From the NCBI GenBank assembly GCA_946410455.1, contig CAMKAJ010000004.1, forward strand, positions 34,576 through 98,575: DNA of 64,000 bases, read 5' to 3'. Of this stretch, positions 37,016-45,319 are shown piece after piece. Made by a program: the position numbers and the translations under genes. The notes beneath the pieces were generated by a model. That model was given only the letters and a program-made list of their open reading frames with translations, did not search any database and was not told the DNA's origin. Every line of letters starts with the position of its first letter. The stretch's first letter is position 1. This DNA comes from an uncultured Bacteroidales bacterium. Its GTDB lineage: Bacteria > Bacteroidota > Bacteroidia > Bacteroidales > UBA932.

Positions 37016-38895
37016 TTGGCTGCTGACAGTTGGGGCCTGAAGGCCGGATCTATATTGTACATTTCGTTGACGAGGGTCTTGATGGCCCTTGCCGGTATGC
37101 CGCCTCCCTGGAATTGCTTGCGTGTGGGACGGCTGAAAACGGTGCAGATTACGCTGTACTTGGGGGCGTCTGCGGGGAAGAAGCCCACGAAGGTGCCCTG
37201 GTATTTGCGCCTGCCGCTCTCGTCGCTGTATTTTCCTCCTTCGTAGGTACCGAATGAGGTTCCGGTCTTGCCGGCAACTGCACATTTGGCTCCCTTGAGC
37301 CTGCGGGCGGTACCTTCTTCCGTAACCGCTTTGAGGGCGCGGGTTATTGTGTCGGCCACAGCCTTGCTGCATATGCTCGACATTAGCGCAGGACCGCGCT
37401 TGTTCTTGATTACTCCGTTAAGCTCTATGTCTTCTACCAGGTAGGGCTTCATCATCTTGCCCTTGTTTGCTATGGCGTTGTAGAAGCACAGGATATGCAG
37501 CGGAGTTTCGCGGGTGCCGTATCCGTAACCCATTACTGCGAGGTCGCTATTGCTCCAGTAGCGGTTCTTGTCTTTGGGGGAGGGAATAGTGGGCGTGGCG
37601 AGTCCGGCAAGGTCGAAGTCGAAGGCCTCGCCCAGTTTGTAGCTGTGGATATTCTCTATGAAACGCATTGGCTTCTTGGCGTAATTAGAGACGGCCAGCG
37701 TGCCGAATACGTAGTTGGAGGAAATTTTGAATCCGTCCAGGATGGAGATGCTGTTGGTGTGGTACCTGTGCTCATGCTCCACCATGTGTATGTCGGACGG
37801 CACGCCCTTGGCGTTCTGTATTACACCGTGATTTGTGGGCAGAGTTTCGTCGAGGCTCTTGATGTATCCGTCAGAGAGCACCTGCATGAGGGTTACGGTC
37901 TTGAATACCGAGCCGGGCTCTATGGAGCGGCCTATGGCCAGGTTGGTAACTTCCTCGAAGTCGGCGTTTTCTCCGTCACGGTAGAGGTTGACCATTGCCC
38001 TGATGGCTCCCGTAGAGGCCTCCATCAGTACCATGCAGGCTCCTTCCAGGTCGGGCTCTTCGCAGATTTCGTTGTACAGGGCCCTCCAGGCGATGTCTTG
38101 GTAATCAATGTTGAGGGTGGTGCGTATATCTTTGCCGTCCTCGGGCAGGGTTTTGGTGCTGTCGTTGTCAAGGATGGTTCCTGCGTCTGTCACGCGGGTC
38201 CACTCGCGCCCCTCGCGGCCATGGAGTACGTAGTCGAACTTGCCCTCCAGGCCCACGTGGGTGTTGGCCACCTCCGAACGGTTGTTGCGCACGAAGCCGA
38301 TGGTGCGGCGGGCGAGCTTTCCGTAGGGGTAGATGCGGATATTCTGTTGCTCGGTTATGAGGCCGCCTTTGTACTTGCCCTCGTTGAAGAGGGGGAAGGT
38401 GCAGATGCGGTTGTAAACGTTACGGTCTACCGGTTTGCCGAGGCGCAGGTATTTCTTGCCGCTGGCGCGGCCGCTGCTTATCATTCTCAGATACTCTGCA
38501 GCGCTCTTCTCGGGGAACACTTGAGCAAGCTCTACGCTCAGGGCCTTGGCTTTCTGCATCCATTCTTGCTCCTTGCGGGCGCCCTCTTCTTTATCCTTGG
38601 CAAACTCTTCGCGGCGTACGGTGCAGTCCATTGCTATCTGGTAGGTGGGGCAAGACATTGCAAGCAAGCGCCCCTCGCAGTCGATGATGTTGCCCCGCAC
38701 CGGCTCTACCGAGCGTGCACGGCTCCTGGGCGTAAGCGCTGCTTCTATCTTGGGGTCGGGGTTGAAGAATATCTGGATGCCCACAATCTTGACGAACAGC
38801 AGGACGGAAGCGAGCAAAAGAACCACATAGCCCACATAAAGGACTACGCCTATGCGGTCTCTGTTCTTCTTGATTATGCCGGTGTTCACTTCCAT
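37012..38895 (-). CDS. ftsI: Septal penicillin-binding protein (FtsI/PBP3-type transpeptidase)
   Basis: A 627-residue class B PBP. One N-terminal transmembrane helix (VVLYVGYVVLLLASVLLFVK) precedes a pedestal domain starting near RSVEPVRGNIIDCEGRLLA. The transpeptidase domain has SIEPGSVFKTV (SxxK serine), ISSNYVFG (SxN) and VAGKTGTSFG (KTG). It ends at about residue 627 soon after the catalytic core. Many Bacteroidetes FtsI proteins are longer and end in a PASTA domain, and none is visible here. It crosslinks septal peptidoglycan with FtsW. It lies 3 bp after the ftsL-like gene. Confidence 0.94.
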   Translation of the reverse strand: MEVNTGIIKKNRDRIGVVLYVGYVVLLLASVLLFVKIVGIQIFFNPDPKIEAALTPRSRARSVEPVRGNIIDCEGRLLAMSCPTYQIAMDCTVRREEFAKDKEEGARKEQEWMQKAKALSVELAQVFPEKSAAEYLRMISSGRASGKKYLRLGKPVDRNVYNRICTFPLFNEGKYKGGLITEQQNIRIYPYGKLARRTIGFVRNNRSEVANTHVGLEGKFDYVLHGREGREWTRVTDAGTILDNDSTKTLPEDGKDIRTTLNIDYQDIAWRALYNEICEEPDLEGACMVLMEASTGAIRAMVNLYRDGENADFEEVTNLAIGRSIEPGSVFKTVTLMQVLSDGYIKSLDETLPTNHGVIQNAKGVPSDIHMVEHEHRYHTNSISILDGFKISSNYVFGTLAVSNYAKKPMRFIENIHSYKLGEAFDFDLAGLATPTIPSPKDKNRYWSNSDLAVMGYGYGTRETPLHILCFYNAIANKGKMMKPYLVEDIELNGVIKNKRGPALMSSICSKAVADTITRALKAVTEEGTARRLKGAKCAVAGKTGTSFGTYEGGKYSDESGRRKYQGTFVGFFPADAPKYSVICTVFSRPTRKQFQGGGIPARAIKTLVNEMYNIDPAFRPQLSAAK

Positions 38896-38898
38896 CTC

Positions 38899-39249
38899 TT
38901 ATTTCACTAAAACCGTGGCCGGGGCCTGCGGCTCCGTTACCTTTGACCCCATCTGCTGGAGCATTGCTTTCACAGAAGAACGCTTGCTGATGCTCACTAC
39001 ATCAAATGTCTTCTGGGTGTGTACTATCTCCAGTTCGTGCAGCACGGCTTTGTTGCGCTCTACTTTGTTCATGGTGCTCTCTATCATAAGGGAGATCCAT
39101 ATAATCATGGCAAAGAGGAAGAAGGTGTACACAATATGGATGAAGTACCGCCCTATATCCAGACGGAGCAGGAACTCGCCCTTCAGGATGGCGCGGAAAC
39201 TGTTCCGCAGCCACCTTCCGATGTCTTGTATTTTCCAAGTCCTGTCCAT
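38899..39249 (-). CDS. FtsL-like division protein
   Basis: A 116-residue protein at the usual ftsL position between rsmH and ftsI. It has a cytoplasmic N-terminus of about 37 residues, one transmembrane helix (FIHIVYTFFLFAMIIWISLM), and a short helical periplasmic part (MNKVERNKAVLHELEIVHTQKTFDVVSISKR) that could form the coiled coil that pairs with FtsQ-type partners. Sequence conservation of FtsL is low, so position and topology carry the call. Neighbour spacing is 1-3 bp. Confidence 0.8.
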   Translation of the reverse strand: MDRTWKIQDIGRWLRNSFRAILKGEFLLRLDIGRYFIHIVYTFFLFAMIIWISLMIESTMNKVERNKAVLHELEIVHTQKTFDVVSISKRSSVKAMLQQMGSKVTEPQAPATVLVK

Positions 39250-39250
39250 A

Positions 39251-40153
39251 TCAGTTCTTCTCGCCTATGCGCAGCTTGGCGCTTCGTGCGCGCGTGTTGT
39301 TTGCTATTTCATCCTCCTCTGGCAGCAGTGGCTTGCGGTTCACCGCCTTGAGCGGGGCGCTGCTGCGGCCGTAGAGGTCTTTGTCTTCCGATCCGTCAAT
39401 ATTTCCGCTGCGGAAGAAGTTCTTTACCATCCTGTCTTCCAGAGAGTGATAGGTGATGACCGCGAGGCGGCCTCCTTTCTTGAGCGATTTTGCGGCGCCC
39501 GGCAGGAATTTCTCCAGGGAGCGCATCTCGTCGTTTACTTCTATCCTCAGGGCCTGGTACACTTTTGCCAGGTATTTATGCTCGGCGAAAGAAGGCAGGG
39601 CTCCCGCGATGGCATTGTCGAGGTCGCCGGTGGAGAGGATCTGCGCCCGGGAGCGTGCAGTAACGATGAGTTCCGCAAGCTTGCGGGCGTTGTCCACCTC
39701 ACCGTAGATTTTGAAGATCCTTTCCAATTCTTCTTGCGTATAAGAATTAACAATGTCAGCAGCGGTTTTGGCGCCCTGCACATTCATTCGCATATCGAGG
39801 GGACCGTCGAAGCGGAAAGAGAAACCTCTCTGCGCCGTGTCGAACTGGTGGGAGCTCACGCCAAGGTCGGCGAGCACTCCGTCCAGGCCTTCGGGGGCCT
39901 CGATTAGAGCATAGTTATGTATGAACCTGAAGTTGTTGTGTATCAGTTTGAATCGCTTGTCTTCGGGGGCGTTGGCGGCCGCATCTGCATCTCTGTCGAA
40001 TGCAATGAGCCTGCCCTTAGGGGAGAGGCGCCTCAGGATTTCGCGGGAATGTCCGCCTCCGCCGAAGGTGGCGTCTGCATAGATGCCGTCCGGGTTGAAC
40101 ACCAGGGCGTCTACGCTTTGGGAGAGTAAAACGGGGTTGTGGTATTCACTCAT
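39251..40153 (-). CDS. rsmH: 16S rRNA (cytosine1402-N4)-methyltransferase
   Basis: A 300-residue SAM-dependent methyltransferase that modifies C1402 in the ribosomal P-site. The start YHNPVLLSQSVDALVFNPDG, then YADATFGGGGHSREIL (SAM loop), LIAFDRDADA, LADLGVSSHQFDTAQRGFSFRFDGPLDMRM and RLAVITYHSLEDRMVKNFF are all RsmH signatures. It is the second gene of the division cluster, 12 bp after mraZ. Confidence 0.97.
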   Translation of the reverse strand: MSEYHNPVLLSQSVDALVFNPDGIYADATFGGGGHSREILRRLSPKGRLIAFDRDADAAANAPEDKRFKLIHNNFRFIHNYALIEAPEGLDGVLADLGVSSHQFDTAQRGFSFRFDGPLDMRMNVQGAKTAADIVNSYTQEELERIFKIYGEVDNARKLAELIVTARSRAQILSTGDLDNAIAGALPSFAEHKYLAKVYQALRIEVNDEMRSLEKFLPGAAKSLKKGGRLAVITYHSLEDRMVKNFFRSGNIDGSEDKDLYGRSSAPLKAVNRKPLLPEEDEIANNTRARSAKLRIGEKN

Positions 40154-40165
40154 TGCCTGCTTCTC

Positions 40166-40615
40166 CTATTTACGGGAGAGGCTTTTGGCAATTGAGATGA
40201 AACTGTCGTTCGTGATGCGGGACTGCTCGAATGCCTCCTTCGCCCAAACTTCCAATTTAAAGCCAACGCCAAAGAATACCACTTCCTTAGTAATACCAAT
40301 TGCGTCAAGAAGTTCACGCGAGATGGAGATACGTCCCAGTTTGTTGTCGGGCTCCACTATGTCAACATCCCTCATATACTCACGCCAGAAAGTCACGTGA
40401 TCGGGATTGAAGAAGTCGAGCTCCTGCTTGATTTTGTCTGCCTGGAGATTCCACTCTTCAAACGTGTACATTTCCAGGCAGTTGTCATAGATGCTTTTTT
40501 TAAGCACAAACCTCATATCGCCACCCGCCGGAATATCCCTGCGCAGAGCGGCAGGGAAGACTATTCTCCCCTTGTCGTCGATACGAGCCGGATATTTTCC
40601 GTAAAAAGTGACCAT
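40166..40615 (-). CDS. mraZ: Division/cell wall cluster regulator MraZ
   Basis: 149 residues from ATG 40615 (MVTFYGKYPARIDDKGRIVF). The TTG at 40639 in the same frame would overlap the promoter and is rejected. It has two AbrB-like repeats: ARIDDKGRIVFPAALRRDI, and a second around DKLGRISISRELLDAIGITKEVVFFGV. MraZ forms rings that bind repeats upstream of its own operon and represses it in other bacteria. It is the first gene of the cluster, with a TATCTTTG box 22 nt upstream. Confidence 0.95.
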   Translation of the reverse strand: MVTFYGKYPARIDDKGRIVFPAALRRDIPAGGDMRFVLKKSIYDNCLEMYTFEEWNLQADKIKQELDFFNPDHVTFWREYMRDVDIVEPDNKLGRISISRELLDAIGITKEVVFFGVGFKLEVWAKEAFEQSRITNDSFISIAKSLSRK

Positions 40616-40636
40616 AATAATTCTTATACGCAACCG

Positions 40637-40644
40637 CAAAGATA
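40637..40644 (-). promoter_or_regulatory. -7 box TATCTTTG for the mraZ/division operon
   Basis: On the minus strand TATCTTTG is a perfect TAnnTTTG. It ends 22 nt upstream of the mraZ ATG, giving a leader near 15 nt. The sequence upstream is very AT-rich. The stretch 40645-40757 otherwise shows no clear repeated MraZ operator boxes. Confidence 0.65.
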
Positions 40645-40757
40645 TGAAAAATTTTCCACTTTATTACATTTTATTACAATTTTTTCCACACAGTTTTCAA
40701 CAGCTTCCACCGGAGGCTCCTGAAGTACCTTGACCAGCACTTCAGGGTCGCAAAAGC

Positions 40758-40846
40758 GTTGCCGGAGGTACATCGGGATGGACCTCCGGGCGCAAAAACG
40801 GCCCAAAATGCTGCCGGAGGTACAAACTAATGTACCTCCGGCAGCA
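40758..40846 (+). repeat. Dispersed double-hairpin repeat, copy C
   Basis: The core of the repeat seen at 19927 and 23749: TTGCCGGAGGTACATCGGGA then GGACCTCCGGGCGC, an A-rich link CAAAAACGGCCCAAAATGC, and hairpin GCTGCCGGAGGTACA-aactaa-TGTACCTCCGGCAGC. The flanking AAGTGGGACGG head is missing. It lies between the rpoN stop and the mraZ promoter. Its orientation relative to transcription is opposite to copies A and B. Confidence 0.82.
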
Positions 40847-40906
40847 GGGAGATTTGTAAATTGCAGATATTCAGATAGAAGCGAAAAACGCTAAAATGCG
40901 GTCCTC

Positions 40907-42310
40907 TTAGATTTCCTTGCGCCAGCGGGCGAGGGGGATGCCGAGCTGGCCGCGATATTTGGCGATGGTGCGGCGGGCGACGTTGTAGCCCCGGCGCGCC
41001 ATCTCGTCTACCAGCTGTTCATCGGTGAGAGGCTTTTTCTTGTCCTCGGCGTCGATGCATTCCTGGAGGACTTTCTTGAGCTCGCGTGTAGAAACTTCTT
41101 CTCCTTCTTTATTCTCCATGCCCTCGGAGAAGAAATATTTGAGGGGGAAGATGCCGAAGTGGGTCTCAATAAATTTACTGTTCACCACGCGGCTGATGGT
41201 AGAGATGTCGAAGCCGGTCATCTCTGCAATGTCTTTGAGCACCATGGGGCGCAGGTTGCTCTCGTCTCCGTCCAGGAAGAAATCGTGCTGATAATCCAGG
41301 ATAGCACGCATGGTCTTGGACAAGGTGTTCTGGCGCTGCTTTAAAGCCTCTACGAACCATTTTGCAGAGTCCAGCTTCTGCTTCACAAAAGCGGCAGCCT
41401 CTTTCTGGGCTCGCTCAGAAGAGCCTTTGGCGTCCAGAAGCAGGTCTGCGTATTTCTTGTTCACGCGAATCTCCGGCACGTTGAAGCGCGGCATGGTGAA
41501 GTCTAGCACTCCGTCGTGCTCGTCCAGAATAAAGTCCGGCACAATCTGCTGCGATTGGTCGGCATAAGAATCATCTACCTGGCCTCCGGGAGCGGGATTG
41601 AGCTTGACTATCTTGGCAAACGCCGCCTTGAGCTGCTCTTCGCTGATATTCAGACGGGAACAGATTTTCTGGAAGTGCTTGTTGGAGAAGTCCTGGAAGC
41701 ATTCGTCGATTATGCGGATTGCAGTACGCACTTCGGGCGAGGGCTTGAGGGCGCGGAGCTGGAGCAGCAGGCACTCCTGCAAGTCGCGGGCGCCTACTCC
41801 CGTGGGCTCGAATTCCTGAATCACCCCAAGCATTCTCTCTACCTCGTCGGGTGTGGTTTCTATATTGGCCCGGAATGCAAGGTCATCTACCAGCGTCTCC
41901 AAGTCGCGGCGTAAGTAGCCGTCGTCGTCGAGGCTTCCGATAATGAAAGATGCAATCTCGCGCTGGTGAGGAGTGAGGTCGCGGAAGCCGAGCTGGCGCT
42001 GGAGACTCTGGGTGAACCCCTCTTTGACTGAAAAAGTATTGTACTCCGGACGGGGATCCTTGCCCCAGTTGTTGACCTTCAGACGGTATGCAGGAATGTC
42101 GCCGTCTTCTTTGATGGCGTCTATAGAAACATCCTTGGTGTCGGGGTCGCTGTCGGGCCCGGGCTCGTCGTCCAGCACAGGATTGCTCTCAAGCTCGGCG
42201 CGGACCTTTTGCTCGAGCTCCTGGATGGGCATCTGGATGAGCTTGATGGTCTGTATCTGGAGCGGAGAAAGCCTCTGCTGCTGCTTGAGTTCGAGTCCGG
42301 TCTTGAGCAT
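40907..42310 (-). CDS. rpoN: RNA polymerase sigma-54 factor
   Basis: A 467-residue sigma-54. Region I is Gln/Leu-rich (LELKQQQRLSPLQIQTIKLIQMPIQELEQKVRAELESNPVLD across the start). The core-binding domain is in the middle, with MRAILDYQHDFF and LRPMVLKDIAEMTGFDISTISRVVNSKF, the HTH. The RpoN box reads ARRTIAKYR near the C-terminus. It needs AAA+ activators for open-complex formation and reads -24/-12 promoters. It overlaps the SPOR gene by 1 bp, so it belongs to the upstream gene run. Confidence 0.96.
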   Translation of the reverse strand: MLKTGLELKQQQRLSPLQIQTIKLIQMPIQELEQKVRAELESNPVLDDEPGPDSDPDTKDVSIDAIKEDGDIPAYRLKVNNWGKDPRPEYNTFSVKEGFTQSLQRQLGFRDLTPHQREIASFIIGSLDDDGYLRRDLETLVDDLAFRANIETTPDEVERMLGVIQEFEPTGVGARDLQECLLLQLRALKPSPEVRTAIRIIDECFQDFSNKHFQKICSRLNISEEQLKAAFAKIVKLNPAPGGQVDDSYADQSQQIVPDFILDEHDGVLDFTMPRFNVPEIRVNKKYADLLLDAKGSSERAQKEAAAFVKQKLDSAKWFVEALKQRQNTLSKTMRAILDYQHDFFLDGDESNLRPMVLKDIAEMTGFDISTISRVVNSKFIETHFGIFPLKYFFSEGMENKEGEEVSTRELKKVLQECIDAEDKKKPLTDEQLVDEMARRGYNVARRTIAKYRGQLGIPLARWRKEI

Positions 42311-42744
42311 CAGTTTCTCACAATAAATGCAGCCGGAAACTCCTGCTGTATAGATTTAAGTGCGGCAGCAGCCTCGGCCTTTGACGCGTAATTACCAACG
42401 GTAACCTTGAAGAAAGGGTCTGTGAATGTGCGGGATACGGCAACTCCGGGGTGCAGGTTGCGGAAGCGTGCGGCAGCGGCCTCGGAGCCGGCGCGGGCGC
42501 TCTGTCCGCTGTCGAAGAAAATCCTGATGCGGTACGACTGCCCCGTGAGTCCGGCAGCTGTGCGCCGTTCGTTGCGCTCTACGTGGTTGCTGACGGCCTC
42601 GTACATCTCCGGGCTCTGCTTGACCACTAGATTCTCGGACAGATGTTCAAACACATCGTACACAGCCACGCTGTCTGCCGCCTCCTGGGCCCTAAGCCCG
42701 AGGCATAGCAGTAACGCAGTAAGAATCAGCCCGATACGTTTCAT
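42310..42744 (-). CDS. SPOR-domain periplasmic protein
   Basis: 144 residues with a signal peptide (MKRIGLILTALLLCLGLRAQ). The C-terminal ~75 residues look like a SPOR domain: YRIRIFFDSGQSARAGSEAAAARF, then PFFKVTVGNYASKAEAAAALKSIQQEFPAAFIV. SPOR domains bind denuded glycan strands of peptidoglycan at division sites. The placement just ahead of rpoN and the division cluster fits a cell-wall role. It overlaps the upstream lipoprotein by 4 bp and rpoN by 1 bp. Confidence 0.8.
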   Translation of the reverse strand: MKRIGLILTALLLCLGLRAQEAADSVAVYDVFEHLSENLVVKQSPEMYEAVSNHVERNERRTAAGLTGQSYRIRIFFDSGQSARAGSEAAAARFRNLHPGVAVSRTFTDPFFKVTVGNYASKAEAAAALKSIQQEFPAAFIVRN

Positions 42745-43208
42745 ATATTGTTCATCAAATCGTTAACCGGAATATCCTTGTATTCAAAATGCTTGCCGAG
42801 ACCGCTTTTGAGTGAACCACGGAAGCGAATATCCATGGTCAGCGACTCCATACTCGCTTTGCCAAGCAACTCCAGCAGCCTGAAAGGATTGAAGTTCTCG
42901 TCCAGGTAGCCATGAAATACAACTGTATATAGTTCCCGGCTTTTAGGTGATATGGTAACATCCTCCGCAGTGAGGTGCAGGCAGGGCTCCTGATTCATTT
43001 TGACCAGAGCAGTCATCTCAGACAGCGTAACCTGCGGTGCGGGGTTGTCCACTTCAAGTTCCATTACAGCGTCGAATGCCGACAGGCCCCTGGGCGAGAT
43101 GGATACGAGCTTGCCGGAAGTTATTTTGATATCTTTGAATGAATCGGCGCACGACGCTGCACACAGCGCCGCGAGGGCGATAATCAAGAGTTCGATAGAG
43201 CGTTTCAT
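42741..43208 (-). CDS. LEA type 2-like (WHy fold) lipoprotein
   Basis: 155 residues with a lipoprotein signal (LAALCAASC). One beta-sandwich domain resembles the LEA14/WHy family: ISPRGLSAFDAVMELEVDNPAPQVTLSEM has the N-P pattern, and KSRELYTVVFHG and LTMDIRFRG are later strands. Function unknown, probably structural in the periplasm. Its own TATATTTG box lies 7 nt upstream of the ATG. Confidence 0.6.
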   Translation of the reverse strand: MKRSIELLIIALAALCAASCADSFKDIKITSGKLVSISPRGLSAFDAVMELEVDNPAPQVTLSEMTALVKMNQEPCLHLTAEDVTISPKSRELYTVVFHGYLDENFNPFRLLELLGKASMESLTMDIRFRGSLKSGLGKHFEYKDIPVNDLMNNI

Positions 43209-43215
43209 TGGAGTA

Positions 43216-43223
43216 CAAATATA
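43216..43223 (-). promoter_or_regulatory. -7 box TATATTTG ahead of the LEA-like lipoprotein/rpoN operon
   Basis: A perfect TAnnTTTG on the minus strand in the 47-bp gap after the transporter gene. It ends 7 nt before the ATG at 43208, so the transcript would be almost leaderless. It probably drives the lipoprotein, SPOR and rpoN genes. Confidence 0.6.
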
Positions 43224-43255
43224 GCGAAAAGTCCAGCAACAAACGTACTATGTTA

Positions 43256-44668
43256 TTATTTCTGCTTCTTGGTCTCGTATTCGGCGCGAACCTCCTCGAG
43301 CAGTTTTTCTGCCTTGGCATATCCGTCGGCAGGCTTGTTCCACAGCAGGGCGAGCAGCACGGTGCCAATAATGCCCATTGCGATGGCGGCAATGTAAACG
43401 CCGTTCCATCCGAGCTCCGGGTTGTCTGCGATGAGTCCGAATACTGCGCCCGAAACTATGGGGCTGAGATAGCAAACTATGCCCACTATGCCGTTAGCTG
43501 TGGCGGCGGCACGCTTGGTAGCCTGGTTAGATGCGGCAATACCCAGCAGTGCCTGAGGACCGTAGATAAAGAAGGCTGACATTACAAGCATGGTGATAAA
43601 GAGCCAAGGAATATCTTTAACCTGCCAGAACACAAAGAGGCATACAACCGCCAGGATTGTGCATATAGAGCTGGTGCACTGGGCCTTGCTCTTGAAGAAC
43701 TTGTCTGTGGCCCATCCGGCGAAGAGCATACCTACGATGCCTCCCACGATCTCGCATGCGCCAACGATAGAGGCCGCCAGAGTGATGTCCAGGCCTTTGT
43801 CTTGAACCAGAATAGTGGAACCCCAGTCCAGAATCGTGAAGCGTATAACGTACACAAAGAAATCGGCCACAGCGATAATCCAGATGATAGGATTACCAAA
43901 GGCCATCTTGCTCACGAAGCGCTTGTATGCCAGTTTCGTGAATTCCGGATCTTCTTCTGCAGCGGGGGCCTTGTCTTCGCGGTGAGCGTCCATGTCTTCC
44001 GGGTTGGGCAGGCCGACGGAGGACGGAGTGTCTTTGAGTCCGAAGAAAATCAGGGCGGCACCGAAGATAGCCAGCACGGCAGGAGCCCAGAAGCACCACT
44101 GCCATGCAGAGTTACCAAAGCTGCCGAGTATGCCACCAATCATCAGGGCCAGAAGTCCGGCGCCGATAGAGTGGGAAGCGTTCCAGATAGACTGCTTGGT
44201 GGCCAGCTCGGAAGGCTTGATCCAGTGTGCCATAAGCGAAGAGCAGGGAGGGTATCCCATGCCCTGGAGGTATCCGTTGATAAGCCACAGCGAGCCCAGT
44301 ATGTACACAAAGCCAATGGTGGCCTTGCCGCCAGCGTCGAGCACGTTGAAGAAGCTGTTGACGGCAGGGATGAAGCCTATGGCGATATTAACTATGGCGG
44401 ACAGCAGCAGGCCGAGTGCCATCATGCGTTTGCGGCTGTAGCGGTCGGCAAGCATGCCGTTGATGAAGCGAGAAACTCCGTAGATAACTCCGTTGAGAGT
44501 GAGGAATATACCCAGCTGGGTCTTACTCAGCCCAAGTTCTGCCTCCAGCGCCGGCATAGCGATGCTGAAGTTCTTGCGCACAAAATAAAACAGCGCATAA
44601 CCCACCATCAGGATAATGAGGGTGCGCCACTGCCAGTAGTTATACTTCTTTAAGATTTTCTGGTCCAT
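43256..44668 (-). CDS. MFS transporter, organophosphate:phosphate antiporter (GlpT/UhpT) family
   Basis: A 470-residue 12-helix transporter. The N-terminus WRTLIILMVGYALFYFVRKNFSIAMPALEAELGLSKTQLG and the A-like loop FINGMLADRYSRKRMMALG place it in the OPA family with GlpT, UhpT and their sensor UhpC. GYLQGMGYPPCSSLMAHWIKPSELATKQSIWNASHSIGA is the OPA signature region. It likely swaps a sugar or glycerol phosphate for inorganic phosphate. The exact substrate is not clear. It lies 3 bp after the NigD-like gene. Confidence 0.85.
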   Translation of the reverse strand: MDQKILKKYNYWQWRTLIILMVGYALFYFVRKNFSIAMPALEAELGLSKTQLGIFLTLNGVIYGVSRFINGMLADRYSRKRMMALGLLLSAIVNIAIGFIPAVNSFFNVLDAGGKATIGFVYILGSLWLINGYLQGMGYPPCSSLMAHWIKPSELATKQSIWNASHSIGAGLLALMIGGILGSFGNSAWQWCFWAPAVLAIFGAALIFFGLKDTPSSVGLPNPEDMDAHREDKAPAAEEDPEFTKLAYKRFVSKMAFGNPIIWIIAVADFFVYVIRFTILDWGSTILVQDKGLDITLAASIVGACEIVGGIVGMLFAGWATDKFFKSKAQCTSSICTILAVVCLFVFWQVKDIPWLFITMLVMSAFFIYGPQALLGIAASNQATKRAAATANGIVGIVCYLSPIVSGAVFGLIADNPELGWNGVYIAAIAMGIIGTVLLALLWNKPADGYAKAEKLLEEVRAEYETKKQK

Positions 44669-44671
44669 ACT

Positions 44672-45319
44672 TTATTTTTTAACAGGTACGCATACTTTGT
44701 TCCACTCCTCATCCCACAACCATTTAATCTCCAAGATGGTAGTCTGGCCCTCCGGGACTCTGTCCGCAATCGGGAAGCTGGCGTAGAAAGGGAATTCGGT
44801 CCATTCTCCGGAGCCTTCGGAGCCCTCTGGAGTGATGCTGTGGCGCAAAACTACGTGCAGGGTATCTGTGCTTGCGCCCTGCACAACCTGCAGGTTTACT
44901 TCATGTTTGGCTTCGGAGTCTTGCTCAAGCATCACAGTACAAATCATATTGAGGTGGCCGCCGGATACTATTCCGTCGTCCATCCTGATAGGCGCGTCGC
45001 CCAGCGCTGCATCCTCTTCCGGAGTGCTGCATTCAACAGGCTCCACGCACAAGGGAACGGCAAAGCTAAGCAATTGTGCCGTATAATTCTCATTCTCACC
45101 TTTCTCATAGGCATCCAGCAGAGCGGCAACGCGCCCTTCTGACGGCAGGGAACTGTCGCTGGCGATATTGGAGAAATGGTATGTGCGGCCGTCATCGCCC
45201 AGCATGGTTGCCGGCTCCTTCATAGTGCCGAACAAGAAAACCCTGTACAAAATCTCCTTGGTGGGAGTGCAGGCGCTCAGGCATACGAGCACCGCAGCTG
45301 CTAATGCAAAACGTTTCAT
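44672..45319 (-). CDS. NigD-like lipoprotein
   Basis: 215 residues with a lipobox (VCLSAC). The layout resembles NigD-like Bacteroidetes lipoproteins: an N-terminal small beta domain (TMKEPATMLGDDGRTYHFSN, EGRVAALLDAYEK) and a larger C-terminal sandwich (GHLNMICTVMLEQ, HVVLRHSITPEGSEG, TILEIKWLWDEEW). The family name comes from a Bacteroides bacteriocin-linked operon, but most members have no known job. It overlaps the Fur-like gene by 4 bp. Confidence 0.5.
   Translation of the reverse strand: MKRFALAAAVLVCLSACTPTKEILYRVFLFGTMKEPATMLGDDGRTYHFSNIASDSSLPSEGRVAALLDAYEKGENENYTAQLLSFAVPLCVEPVECSTPEEDAALGDAPIRMDDGIVSGGHLNMICTVMLEQDSEAKHEVNLQVVQGASTDTLHVVLRHSITPEGSEGSGEWTEFPFYASFPIADRVPEGQTTILEIKWLWDEEWNKVCVPVKK

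Noticed and set aside
37016-37372. 119-codon upstream extension of murE
   Set aside because: It runs inside ftsI in another frame with an Arg/Gln-rich non-protein-like sequence; the ATG at 37015 overlaps the ftsI stop exactly as ATGA.
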